Assembly (NCBI RefSeq): GCF_025758695.1 | Contig: NZ_JANJQP010000002.1 | Span: 310,001-374,000, forward strand | Origin: Oenococcus kitaharae | GTDB taxonomy: Bacteria > Bacillota > Bacilli > Lactobacillales > Lactobacillaceae | Direction of reading: 5' to 3' | Length of the DNA stretch: 64,000 bases | Part shown: one piece after another, positions 1 through 8,045 of the stretch | Position numbering within the stretch: position 1 is the first letter of the stretch | Layout of the letters: each line of letters begins with the position of its first letter | Program-made: the position numbers and the translations under genes | The notes under the pieces: model-generated | What the model was told of the DNA's origin: nothing | Database searches by the model: none | What the model saw: the letters and a program-made list of their open reading frames with translations, nothing else

Positions 1-1037
1 ATCTTTTTAATTAGGAGCTGAATCAAATAACTGGAACCGACAAAGAAAATAATCAAGGCAATGACAATCGAAACCAGTTCGGTTGGTACGCCTGAAATGT
101 TGGGCATACCGGATCCGCCAACCGTGAGGGCGGAGAATAAAGCTGCTGCCAAGATAACACCGATAAAGGAGCCGGATCCTAACAGAGCAACCGCCATGCC
201 GTTAAAGCCTGTTTCTGGTGTCGAGTTTTGAACAAAGACGTTGCCATAATGGCCCAGTCCTTCCGTTACACCACCTAAGCCAGCTAAGGCACCGGATAAG
301 GTCATTGCCCAGATCTGTGTTGCTTTTTCATTGATACCGGCATATTTAGCCGCATCAGCATTTTTACCGACGGCTTCTATCGAGAAACCAAAGGTCGTTT
401 TTTTCATAATAAACCAGACTAGGATTGTCACGATCACGGCAATAAAGATACCTGCAGAAATGGAGGACTGATTGGTTAAATCCGACAGCCACTTTATTGC
501 GATGCTGCCGTGATCACCAACTTGGTTAGTCGAATCAGTTGTTTGCCTGATGGCCTTTGGAAAAGATGTGATTGCACTATTGCCAAGGTAGAGAATAACA
601 TAGTTCAGCATAATCGTAATGATGACTTCAGATGCGCCAAATTTCGCGCGCAGGTAGCCGGGAATCAAGCCAGAAATGCCGCCAAGTATGACACCAAAAA
701 GGGTTGCACCGATAATAATCAGGAAATCTGGTAATTGTGGGAAGGCTAAGGCAAACCAAACGCTCCCCACCCAAGCGGCGTAGAGTTGGCCGGACATACC
801 AATATTGAAAAAACCAGCCTGTTGCGCAACCAAAAAGGATAAACCGGTCAAAATAAGCGGTGTCATCTGTGAGAAAATTTCACCAATATTTTGTGGCGTA
901 CCAAAAGCTGTGGCAATCAAAGAACCATACCCGCTGAAGGGATTGTAACCGAAGATCAGCATAATGATGGCACCGGCAACTAATCCGAAGACAACAGATA
1001 GAACCGCAATCAATGCTTTGTTGTTAGTTTGTGTCAT
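1..1037 (-). CDS. Nucleoside ABC transporter permease (partial, runs off left edge)
   Basis: Inner-membrane permease of a BMP-type nucleoside importer. The minus-strand frame opens at the ATG at 1037 (MTQTNNKALIAVL) and stays open to base 1, so the C-terminus lies outside the window. Hydrophobic segments alternate with short loops, and the stretch GLSFLVAQQAGFFNIGMSGQ is typical of the BPD_transp_2 permease family used for ribose and nucleosides. The ATG overlaps the TGA of the ATP-binding gene (ATGA), so the two are translationally coupled. In this transporter class a second permease gene usually follows and would lie to the left of the window. The exact substrate (nucleosides rather than sugars) is inferred from the BMP-type binding protein encoded upstream. 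Confidence 0.88.
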   Translation of the reverse strand, partial: MTQTNNKALIAVLSVVFGLVAGAIIMLIFGYNPFSGYGSLIATAFGTPQNIGEIFSQMTPLILTGLSFLVAQQAGFFNIGMSGQLYAAWVGSVWFALAFPQLPDFLIIIGATLFGVILGGISGLIPGYLRAKFGASEVIITIMLNYVILYLGNSAITSFPKAIRQTTDSTNQVGDHGSIAIKWLSDLTNQSSISAGIFIAVIVTILVWFIMKKTTFGFSIEAVGKNADAAKYAGINEKATQIWAMTLSGALAGLGGVTEGLGHYGNVFVQNSTPETGFNGMAVALLGSGSFIGVILAAALFSALTVGGSGMPNISGVPTELVSIVIALIIFFVGSSYLIQLLIKK

Positions 1038-2611
1038 TGTTTGGCCTCCGCTTTGGTTGCTGATAATTCCTGTCTTGCTTTTTGCAGGCTCATGCCCGTC
1101 ATCATAAGGCCCAGTTCTTCTTTGCTCGTCTCTTTGGCATCAACGGTACCGATAATTTTGCCGGATGAGATGACGGCGATTTTATCAGCTAAATCTAAGA
1201 TTTCATCGAGTTCGAAGCTGACCAGCAAAACAGCTTTTCCGAGATCTCTTTGTGAAACGAGCTGTTTATGAATATATTCAATCGCGCCGACATCTAGTCC
1301 ACGAGTCGGCTGAGCTGCGATGACAATTTTTGATTTTCGGGATAATTCACGAGCTAAAACGGCTTTTTGCTGATTACCGCCAGAAAGAGCCCCGGCTGGT
1401 TCTTCAATAGAAGTAATCTTCACATCGAATTGATTGACTAGTTTGCGTGCATGGTCTGCGATAGCTTTCCATTGGAGGACGCCCATTTTGGCGTAAGGCG
1501 ACTCATAATAATTTTGGATGACCATGTTGTAAGCCAGAGACATGTTGACTTCTAGGCCATGACGCAAACGATCTTCAGGAATATGTGCGGTACCGGATTG
1601 AATAATTTTCCGAGGAGATTTATTCGTGATGTCTTTGCCGTCCAGTGTGACCTTACCAGATTGTATATGGGTCAGGCCCGTAATTGCTTGGACCAACTCT
1701 GTCTGGCCATTACCATCGATGCCCGCAACACCAATGATTTCACCCGCATGGATATCTAGGGATAAGTCATTGACTTTGGTGACGCCTTCAGCGTTTTGAA
1801 CAGTTAGATGTTCAATATCAAGAATGTTTTTGCCAACTTGGGCCGGCTTTTTTTCTGTCGTAAAGGAGACTTTGCGGCCAACCATTTTTTCGGCCAATGT
1901 GACTGCAGAAACATTTTTCGCATCAAATGTTTCATAAGATTTGCCGGCACGAATGACCGTTACGCGATCAGCAGCCTGCCTGATTTCTTCTAGTTTATGT
2001 GTAATCAGAATAATTGCCTTGCCCTCAGCCGCCAGATTTTTCATGATCGCGATTAATTCCTGAATTTCCTGCGGTGTCAAAACGGCAGTAGGTTCGTCAA
2101 AAATCAGGACATCAGCTTGGCGGTAAAGTGTTTTTAAAATTTCAACACGCTGCTGCTGGCCGACTGAAATATCGGCTGTTAAAGCTTCTGGATCAACAGC
2201 AAGTTTGTATTTATCAACGAGTTCCTGAATTCTCTGTTTAGCTGCCTTTAAATCCAAGGACATGCCCTTAGTGGTCTCGGCACCAAGGATGATGTTTTCA
2301 GCCACTGTGAAGGCATCTACGAGCATAAAGTGCTGGTGAACCATACCGATACCGAGCTTGGCTGCGGTCGCGGGATCTTTGATTGTGATTTTTTGACCGC
2401 GCAAAAAAATCTCGCCAGAGGTCGGCTGCAGCAGACCTGACAAGATATTCATCAGTGTAGACTTTCCAGCACCGTTTTCGCCAAGCAAAGCGTGAATCTC
2501 ACCAGCTTTAACATCTAGATTGATATCATCGTTGGCGGCAAAATCACCGAATTTCTTGACAATGTGCTTCATTTCGATTGCAGGAATGTCCTGCTGGGTT
2601 TGATTTACCAT
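1034..2611 (-). CDS. Nucleoside ABC transporter, duplicated ATP-binding subunit
   Basis: Cytoplasmic ATPase of the importer, 525 residues, with two fused ABC domains as in the ribose/nucleoside (RbsA/NupA) type. The first half has an intact Walker A (GENGAGKST), the signature ISVGQQQRVEI and Walker B (ADVLIFDEPTAVL). The second half has a degenerate P-loop (GIDGNGQTE) but an intact signature LSGGNQQKAVLARE, the usual asymmetry in this family. I place the start at 2611 rather than at an in-frame start 21 bases upstream, because GAGGAAAGC sits just before this ATG. It lies between the binding protein and the permease in one minus-strand operon. Confidence 0.93.
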   Translation of the reverse strand: MVNQTQQDIPAIEMKHIVKKFGDFAANDDINLDVKAGEIHALLGENGAGKSTLMNILSGLLQPTSGEIFLRGQKITIKDPATAAKLGIGMVHQHFMLVDAFTVAENIILGAETTKGMSLDLKAAKQRIQELVDKYKLAVDPEALTADISVGQQQRVEILKTLYRQADVLIFDEPTAVLTPQEIQELIAIMKNLAAEGKAIILITHKLEEIRQAADRVTVIRAGKSYETFDAKNVSAVTLAEKMVGRKVSFTTEKKPAQVGKNILDIEHLTVQNAEGVTKVNDLSLDIHAGEIIGVAGIDGNGQTELVQAITGLTHIQSGKVTLDGKDITNKSPRKIIQSGTAHIPEDRLRHGLEVNMSLAYNMVIQNYYESPYAKMGVLQWKAIADHARKLVNQFDVKITSIEEPAGALSGGNQQKAVLARELSRKSKIVIAAQPTRGLDVGAIEYIHKQLVSQRDLGKAVLLVSFELDEILDLADKIAVISSGKIIGTVDAKETSKEELGLMMTGMSLQKARQELSATKAEAKQ

Positions 2612-2673
2612 GCTTTCCTCGTGTCTCCCCAATATGTAGGCTCACCGCCGTAAAGCGATGGGCAGGATTAATC

Positions 2674-3759
2674 TTATTGTACCGAAGCGTAAGACTTTGG
2701 ATGAATAGGTACTTTAATTGCGCCTGATTCGATCCGCTTCTGCTGAGCTTGAACAGCTTGCCAAACACTGGCACTCATTGAATCTCTTGCTAGATAAACA
2801 CCATTCTGCTTGAAGCCGAAGGTAACAACTTTGCCACCAGGGAACTTGCCGGCCTGTGCTTGTTTTGCAATATCGATCACTGATTGGCCAACTTCCTTAA
2901 CAGCCGAAGCCAAAGTGAAGTTTGACTTGTTGCCGTTTTTGTCGGTATAAGCGCCATCAGCTTTTTGGTCACGGTCAACACCAATGACCCAAACTTTATT
3001 AGCTGCTGTATTCCTCTGGTTCAAAGCTTTCGCTTCAGCAAAGACACCGTTACCAGTACCGCCGGCAGCTGTAAAGATCACATCATCGCCGTTGGCGTAC
3101 ATGGCAGAAGCAATTGTACGGCCTTGGGCTGCGTTAGCAAACGAGTTCGCATATTGAACATCAATACGGATATTTTTGTTGACAGACTTAGCGCCTGCAA
3201 CATAACCGGCCTGGAACGTATCAATGACGTCACCCTTCACGCCACCGATGAAGCCGATCTTTTGAGTCTTTGAAGCTTTTGCCGCTGCCACACCGGCCAG
3301 GTATGAAGACTGTTCGGTCTGGAATGTTACTGAAACGACGTTTTTAACATTTGGAATGACATCATCGATAATGGCGTAGTTAACTTTTGGATTCTGTTTA
3401 GCGGACTGCTTAACGACTGTTTCCAAAGAGAAGCCGATTCCGATAATGGTATTGAACTTAGCCTGAACGGCTGAGTTAATATTTGGCCGATAATCAGATT
3501 CATCGTTACTCTGGAAATAGTTATATCCGCCATTTCCCTTGGATAAACCTGCACTCTTACCATATTTCTGCAATCCTTCCCATGCAGACTGGTTAAATGA
3601 GTGATCATCAATACCACCAGTATCAGTGATGATAGCAACTGATCTCTTTCCAGCTGCGTTGTTGGTGCCTGATTTGCCGCTATTAACGCCAAAGTAAATA
3701 CCAACCGCTGCGATGATTACGACGACTATTCCAACAATAGTCCAACGAAAACGATTCAT
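2674..3759 (-). CDS. BMP-family nucleoside-binding protein
   Basis: Extracytoplasmic binding protein of the nucleoside importer, 361 residues, of the BMP/PnrA-like (Med) family. Family hallmarks are visible: IITDTGGIDDHSFNQSAWEG near the N-terminus, a GIGFSLE segment and GFIGGVKGDVIDTFQAGY. An AGGAGAG Shine-Dalgarno sequence precedes the ATG at 3759. It is the first gene of the operon. The N-terminus is a hydrophobic helix (about residues 7-25), but there is no lipobox cysteine and no cysteine anywhere in the protein. Binding proteins of this family are normally lipoproteins, so here it is probably held by an uncleaved signal anchor. Purine or general nucleoside specificity cannot be decided from sequence. 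Confidence 0.92.
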   Translation of the reverse strand: MNRFRWTIVGIVVVIIAAVGIYFGVNSGKSGTNNAAGKRSVAIITDTGGIDDHSFNQSAWEGLQKYGKSAGLSKGNGGYNYFQSNDESDYRPNINSAVQAKFNTIIGIGFSLETVVKQSAKQNPKVNYAIIDDVIPNVKNVVSVTFQTEQSSYLAGVAAAKASKTQKIGFIGGVKGDVIDTFQAGYVAGAKSVNKNIRIDVQYANSFANAAQGRTIASAMYANGDDVIFTAAGGTGNGVFAEAKALNQRNTAANKVWVIGVDRDQKADGAYTDKNGNKSNFTLASAVKEVGQSVIDIAKQAQAGKFPGGKVVTFGFKQNGVYLARDSMSASVWQAVQAQQKRIESGAIKVPIHPKSYASVQ

Positions 3760-4098
3760 AAAACTCTCCTAAACTTTTTTGCTAAATCTTCACACTAATA
3801 GCGTTTTGTCCAAAAATATTCGGATTACCACCCTAAACGCGTTACCAATTAGCTTAAATGTAGAATAGCCCAAAAATACACGAACGTTATTTTTTTTATC
3901 TTTTTTTCAAAAAATATCAGTCTTCTTGCAAAATTAAAAAAAGTACTGCCAACCGTTGTTACAGACCGATTATTTGTTAGCAAGAAAAATGTCTGATCGA
4001 ATCTTGTTATGGCTAAAAGCTTGAAAAGATAGATGTAAAAGCTTTGACAATTCTAAAAAGTTCGGAAAAAGCCATTGCAGAATATTAAAATATTCTTA
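3760..4098. other. Intergenic region with candidate regulatory sites
   Basis: This 339-base A/T-rich gap separates the divergent nucleoside importer and the metallophosphatase. Read on the minus strand it contains TAATCCGAATATT (3815-3827) and a CGTTCG-containing element (3880-3886), both resembling PurR-type PurBox cores (CCGAAC/CGAAC). That would suit a nucleoside importer, but each has a mismatch. A perfect inverted repeat GAATATT-AA-AATATTC lies at 4080-4095, immediately before the metallophosphatase start. I see no small gene or RNA here. Confidence 0.3.
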
Positions 4099-4932
4099 AT
4101 GAATAAATTTGAAAGGCATAACGAACTCGACAAAACAATTTTAGTCTCTGATATTCACGAAAATTGGCAGGCATTAAGAAAAATTACCCAGCTGCCGGAA
4201 TTTGGCCAGGACGGTTATACGCTGATTTTTTTAGGTGATTACACTGATAGCAATGGCAATAATTTACACGAACCAATCAAGGTGATTGATTTTATTATGG
4301 ATCAGGTTGAACATCATGGCGCGCTGGCCATTCACGGCAATCACGACGATATGTTGTATGGTACGGCCATTGGGGATTCGGATAAGTTTTTTAATTGGGG
4401 CAGGAATGGTATTTTAGGCAGTCAGAAACGTCTCGGACTAACACCAAATGATATTAATATCGAGCTGACAAAAGAAGAGCTGAACGAAAAGTACGCCCAT
4501 TATATTGATTTTTTGGATAGGATTCCTTATGGTATCGAAGACCAGCAGCGTTTGTTTGTCCATGCGGGCCTGGATTGGAGCAAACAGGATTACCATGATA
4601 CTGCTATTGAAGATTTGATCTGGATTCGCGAACCCTATATTTTCAGCAGCGGCATGAAGGCGTATTTGGAAGACCCTAAGAAAAGAGGGGCGATTGATTC
4701 TGTTTGGCATCGTAATCAGACGGACAAAGTGATTGTGACGGGGCATACACCGACTTTTCTGCTGACTGGCAATAGCCGCAACCCGATTGCAGCCATGCAG
4801 CATGATGCAAGTGATCGTGTTCGGTATGACATTGACGGCGGATCGCATTCTGCTTCAATAGAGGCAGCGTTGAATGTTTTGATTTTGGATAAAGATGGTA
4901 GTGAAATCCGTCGGACGCGTTTGCTTGCTTAA
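4099..4932 (+). CDS. Metallophosphoesterase (calcineurin-like, Ser/Thr phosphatase type)
   Basis: Probable di-metal phosphoesterase of 277 residues. The metal-binding signatures appear in order: DIHENW (D-x-H), GDYTDSNGN (G-D-x-x-D), GNHDD (G-N-H-D), then VHAGLDW and GHTPT. This is the layout of the PPP/ApaH-like group that cleaves phosphoproteins or dinucleoside polyphosphates; the substrate is unknown. An in-frame TTG lies 24 bases upstream (4075), but neither start has a clear Shine-Dalgarno sequence. I favour the ATG at 4099 because TAAAAT (4086-4091) ends exactly 7 bases before it, like several other genes here. It is a single gene, followed by the metal-resistance pair. Confidence 0.82.
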   Translation: MNKFERHNELDKTILVSDIHENWQALRKITQLPEFGQDGYTLIFLGDYTDSNGNNLHEPIKVIDFIMDQVEHHGALAIHGNHDDMLYGTAIGDSDKFFNWGRNGILGSQKRLGLTPNDINIELTKEELNEKYAHYIDFLDRIPYGIEDQQRLFVHAGLDWSKQDYHDTAIEDLIWIREPYIFSSGMKAYLEDPKKRGAIDSVWHRNQTDKVIVTGHTPTFLLTGNSRNPIAAMQHDASDRVRYDIDGGSHSASIEAALNVLILDKDGSEIRRTRLLA

Positions 4933-4962
4933 TTTGCCAAGGGGCTTTTTTATTTATTTATC

Positions 4963-5007
4963 ATATGCTAACATGAGCATATAAACATATGAATAGTTGA
5001 TCATGTG
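4963..5007 (+). promoter_or_regulatory. ArsR-family operator region upstream of cadD-like gene
   Basis: A perfect inverted repeat ATATGCT-N6-AGCATAT occupies 4963-4982. A second, imperfect one (CATATGA-N8-TCATGTG) occupies 4986-5007. Both lie between the metallophosphatase stop and the exporter start at 5025. Dyads rich in ATATGA/TCATAT are typical operators of ArsR/SmtB metal repressors. The regulator encoded by the second gene of this operon is the obvious ligand (inference). Confidence 0.6.
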
Positions 5008-5024
5008 TTAATCAGAGGCGAGCT

Positions 5025-5621
5025 ATGTTGACAGTTTTATCAGGTGCTTTTCTGTCTTATTTCGGGACGACTTCAGATTACTTTGTCATGTTGTTGGCAA
5101 TTTTTGGGAAACATAAAAAAAGCCGCTGCCACCGCCGGATTTTCATCGGTGAATTGATCGGCAACGGTATTTTGATAGCGGTTAGTTTGTTGATGGCTTA
5201 TCTGTTGAAGTTTATTCCGGAAAGCTGGATTTTAGGTTTGCTGGGGTTGTTTCCAATTGCTGTCGGTCTGAAGACTTTCTTCTCCAAAGAAGACGAAGCT
5301 GCCAAAGCCAAGGCCTCCGATGCGCATTTGATTCGTGATGTTGTGCTGATGACGCTGACCACCTGCAGCGCTGACAATCTTGCGATTTACGTTCCCTTTT
5401 TTTCCAGTGTCAGTTTTAGTTATCTGCCGATGATCTTGATTGTCTTTTTGCTCGTGTTGTCGATTGTTTCTTTAACTGCCTTGAAAATGACGAAGTTTCC
5501 ACTGATTCGCGGCTTTTTGAATCGCTATGCAGATCTTTTCCAGCTGGTTGTTTATGTGTTTCTCGGTGTCATGATCATGTGGGAATCAGGGACGATGCGG
5601 CATTTGCTGTCAATGCTTTAA
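5025..5621 (+). CDS. cadD: CadD-family heavy-metal (cadmium) resistance transporter
   Basis: Integral membrane protein of 198 residues with about five or six hydrophobic segments, a polar central loop (residues ~85-105, rich in K, E and A) and the N-terminal pattern LSGAFLSYFGTTSDYFVMLL. These match the CadD/cadmium-resistance transporter family, distant relatives of LysE exporters. It would export divalent metal (Cd, possibly Zn) from the cytoplasm. AGAGGCG precedes the ATG. It is followed after 9 bases by an ArsR-type regulator and preceded by operator-like dyads, the classic self-regulated resistance pair. The cation exported is uncertain because the regulator's visible metal site is of the zinc/cobalt type. 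Confidence 0.78.
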   Translation: MLTVLSGAFLSYFGTTSDYFVMLLAIFGKHKKSRCHRRIFIGELIGNGILIAVSLLMAYLLKFIPESWILGLLGLFPIAVGLKTFFSKEDEAAKAKASDAHLIRDVVLMTLTTCSADNLAIYVPFFSSVSFSYLPMILIVFLLVLSIVSLTALKMTKFPLIRGFLNRYADLFQLVVYVFLGVMIMWESGTMRHLLSML

Positions 5622-5630
5622 AATAGAGGT

Positions 5631-5996
5631 ATGTCCGAAAGTTTAAAATTGATCCACCAGGCCAAACTGGATGAAGCGGCTAAAATCGCCAAGGTGCTGG
5701 CTAGTCCAACGCGAATCCAGATTTTGAATCTGCTAGAGCAGGATCGTTTGAATGTGGGCGAACTGGTTTCGGCTTTAGGATCGGAGCAGTCAACAGTTTC
5801 CCATCAGCTGCAAAAACTACGTGCCTATCAATTAATCAGTCAAGAACGGATCGGAAAATCTGTCTATTACGAATTGGATGACCCGCATATTGTCGACACA
5901 CTCAATCAGCTTTTGGGTCACGTTGACCATTTGTTGTTAGGCGAGGACCATGCTGGTAAACATGTTTCGGACTGTTTTGACATCAACAAAGATTAA
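5631..5996 (+). CDS. ArsR/SmtB-family metal sensor repressor, CzrA-like
   Basis: Winged-helix repressor of 121 residues. The core has LASPTRIQILNLL, the recognition-helix region SEQSTVSHQLQKLR, and a wing around ERIGKSVYYEL. The last long helix carries D84, H86, H97 and H100, exactly the spacing (and by chance the numbering) of the alpha-5 Zn(II)/Co(II) site of Staphylococcus aureus CzrA. The cysteine motif of the alpha-3N site of CadC/ArsR (ELCVCD) is absent; the equivalent segment reads GELVSAL. Metal binding is expected to release DNA and derepress the upstream exporter. TAAAAT ends 6 bases before the ATG, so a short-leader transcript of its own is possible besides read-through from cadD. 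Confidence 0.9.
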   Translation: MSESLKLIHQAKLDEAAKIAKVLASPTRIQILNLLEQDRLNVGELVSALGSEQSTVSHQLQKLRAYQLISQERIGKSVYYELDDPHIVDTLNQLLGHVDHLLLGEDHAGKHVSDCFDINKD

Positions 5997-6024
5997 AAAT
6001 GTTTAACAAGGTATTGCTATCCAT

Positions 6025-6039
6025 ATGTAACCGCTTTTA
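6025..6039 (+). promoter_or_regulatory. CcpA-binding (cre-like) site upstream of butA
   Basis: The sequence ATGTAACCGCTTTTA matches the cre consensus WTGNAANCGNWNNCA at all but one defined position. It lies just upstream of a TACAAT hexamer (6048-6053) that could be the -10 box of the acetoin reductase gene. This placement would allow carbon-catabolite control by CcpA (inference from consensus only). Confidence 0.5.
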
Positions 6040-6092
6040 AAAAGTTGTACAATAACACTTGTGAATTTAAAAACAAAGGACGTGTGAATGAG

Positions 6093-6866
6093 ATGACAAA
6101 AAAAGTAGCAATTATTACCGGTGGCGGACAAGGAATCGGCGAGGGAATTGCCAAGCGCCTGTCACATGATGGATATGCTGTCATTATTAACGGCCGGACG
6201 CAATCCAAATTGGATAAAGTCGCTGAAGAAATCAAGACAGCTGGCGGTCAAGCCGTGACTTTTGCCGGGGATGTTTCGGATCGCGCTGTTAATGTGGCGT
6301 TAATTAAGAAGGCTGAAGACGAATTTGGCCGTCTGGATGTTTTTGTTGCCAACGCTGGAATTGACTGGGTGGATAACATTGAAGAAACGCCGGTTGAAGA
6401 GGTTGACAATGTCATTAATATTAACCTGAAGTCGCAAATTTGGGCTTTGCAGACGGCACCGCGTTTAATCCGCAAATCGGGTGACGGCGGATCGATCGTG
6501 CTGGCATCATCAATTGCTGGTATGGAAGGCTTTGAGATGCTGGGTATTTATTCAGCGACAAAGTTTGCCACACGCGGGCTGGTGCAAGCGGCTGCTAAAG
6601 AATTGGCTGTTGATAAGATTCGAGTGAATGCTTATAACCCAGGCATCGTTTTAACGCCAATGTGGGATGAAATCGATCAGCGTTTCTCAGAGCGCAAGAA
6701 TGTACCTTTGGGATCGACACGCCAAGCCTTTATTGACGGTATTCTTTTGGGACGAGGCGAGGAGCCTGAAGATGTTGCCAAACTAGTTAGCTTTTTGTCT
6801 AGCGATGAAAGTGATTATATTACGGGCCAATCTATTGCTGTTGATGGTGGGATCAAGTTTTCTTAA
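6093..6866 (+). CDS. butA: Acetoin/diacetyl reductase, short-chain dehydrogenase
   Basis: Cytoplasmic NAD(P)H-dependent SDR of 257 residues, likely reducing diacetyl to acetoin and/or acetoin to 2,3-butanediol. Visible are the Rossmann motif TGGGQGIGEGIA, NAGI, the catalytic Ser in ASSIAGMEGF, and Y-x-x-x-K in YSATKFA. The segment YNPGIVLTPMWDEID is characteristic of ButA-type acetoin reductases. The ATG at 6093 follows AAAGGA; an in-frame start 48 bases upstream lacks support. It is monocistronic, with a cre-like site upstream and a strong hairpin terminator downstream. In a malolactic bacterium this fits citrate/pyruvate flavour metabolism. General SDR activity is certain, the exact substrate likely. 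Confidence 0.85.
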   Translation: MTKKVAIITGGGQGIGEGIAKRLSHDGYAVIINGRTQSKLDKVAEEIKTAGGQAVTFAGDVSDRAVNVALIKKAEDEFGRLDVFVANAGIDWVDNIEETPVEEVDNVININLKSQIWALQTAPRLIRKSGDGGSIVLASSIAGMEGFEMLGIYSATKFATRGLVQAAAKELAVDKIRVNAYNPGIVLTPMWDEIDQRFSERKNVPLGSTRQAFIDGILLGRGEEPEDVAKLVSFLSSDESDYITGQSIAVDGGIKFS

Positions 6867-6890
6867 TTTGTCTGATCTTTACATTTATGT

Positions 6891-6930
6891 AAAAGCTTAT
6901 TATCTGAATTTGCAGATAATAAGCTTTTTT
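6891..6930 (+). terminator. Rho-independent terminator after butA
   Basis: A perfect 16-bp stem (arms 6891-6906 and 6913-6928) with a 6-base loop is followed by T residues. Confidence 0.85.
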
Positions 6931-6956
6931 AATAAAAAAAGCCCCCAAAGGGCTTT
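6931..6956 (-). terminator. Rho-independent terminator after galM
   Basis: Arms AAAGCCC (6938-6944) and GGGCTTT (6950-6956) with a 5-base loop. On the minus strand the hairpin is followed by a T run (A run at 6934-6940), ending the galKTM operon. Confidence 0.85.
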
Positions 6957-6969
6957 AAAGAGCGTGTAT

Positions 6970-8013
6970 CTATAGGTGGCAGTATTGATAATCGATGCTG
7001 AAAGTCTTTGTGCTGCCGTCTTTAATCACAACATCGCCTAAGCTTGGAATGTTCTCACTGTTAGGTGCAGTTTGAGCTTCCAAGGCCATAGCGGCCCAAG
7101 GGCGGGCTGCACCATGATTAAAAGTCAGTCCCCGATCAATTGCATCGGCTGAATAAGCGACAATAGCGTTTCTTGTGGAATAGAGACGGACTTGTCTGCC
7201 ACTGCTGCGATCCGTGATGACAGCTGCAGAATCAGTGCCAGCGCGATTGTCCGGATCCAGCAAAAAGACGTCGTCGAACCCGCCTTCAGAAGTCGTTTTT
7301 TGTAACTGTTCCAACGCTTTGCCCAGGTCTGGCTGATTTTTAAGATCGTAAGGTCCTTGATTTACAATCAGATGACCGTCAGGGGCTTTGCTGGCATCGA
7401 AAGCCAAATGCTGATCACTATTCAGCCATAGATTATGCCCTGTGATATCACCAACTTCATCGTCAGCCAGATTGAAATAGGTATGCAGTGTCGGGTTAAA
7501 AACGCCATCTGCATGAGTTTGTCTGCCTGCAAAGGTGACCGTTAGACGATCGTCTTCGCTTAATTCATAACTGACTGTCAGCAATAAATCACCAGGGAAA
7601 CCGTCTTCAGCGGCCGCCATCTGTTTAGATAAAACAATTTTGCCACGGTCATCTGCCTGCTCGACTTGAAAGAATTGAAAAGAAAAACCTTGCGGCCCAC
7701 CGTGCAGTGAATTGCCGTTTTCGTTCTCTAACAGAGAAATATTTTGGCCGTTCAGTGGAAATGAGGCATTCTTAATGCGGCCAGCGGTGCGCCCAACCAC
7801 ATGATTGAGATAAAGATCATTGTCGGTATAATTGCTTAAATCATCTGACTTTAACAACAGCTGACGCCGTTTGCCGGCATCCAAGACAGAAAATTCTTGC
7901 AAAATGCCGGCGAAATTCAGGACAGAAATTTTAGTTCCGTGCTGATTAACCAGTGTATAGCGAATCACTTTTTGCTTATTATATCTGCCAAAAGCATCTT
8001 GACGAAAAATCAT
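6970..8013 (-). CDS. galM: Aldose 1-epimerase (galactose mutarotase)
   Basis: Converts beta-D-galactose to the alpha anomer used by galactokinase. The protein has 347 residues, the usual GalM length. Expected catalytic residues can be placed: His104 in NSLHGG, His177 in NPTLHTYFNL, and Glu312 in AMALEAQTAPN. AAGGAGC precedes the ATG at 8013. It is the last gene of galK-galT-galM, separated from galT by 32 bases and closed by a terminator. Confidence 0.94.
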   Translation of the reverse strand: MIFRQDAFGRYNKQKVIRYTLVNQHGTKISVLNFAGILQEFSVLDAGKRRQLLLKSDDLSNYTDNDLYLNHVVGRTAGRIKNASFPLNGQNISLLENENGNSLHGGPQGFSFQFFQVEQADDRGKIVLSKQMAAAEDGFPGDLLLTVSYELSEDDRLTVTFAGRQTHADGVFNPTLHTYFNLADDEVGDITGHNLWLNSDQHLAFDASKAPDGHLIVNQGPYDLKNQPDLGKALEQLQKTTSEGGFDDVFLLDPDNRAGTDSAAVITDRSSGRQVRLYSTRNAIVAYSADAIDRGLTFNHGAARPWAAMALEAQTAPNSENIPSLGDVVIKDGSTKTFSIDYQYCHL

Positions 8014-8045
8014 TTTGAGCTCCTTTTTAAGAGGCCGATTTCGTT

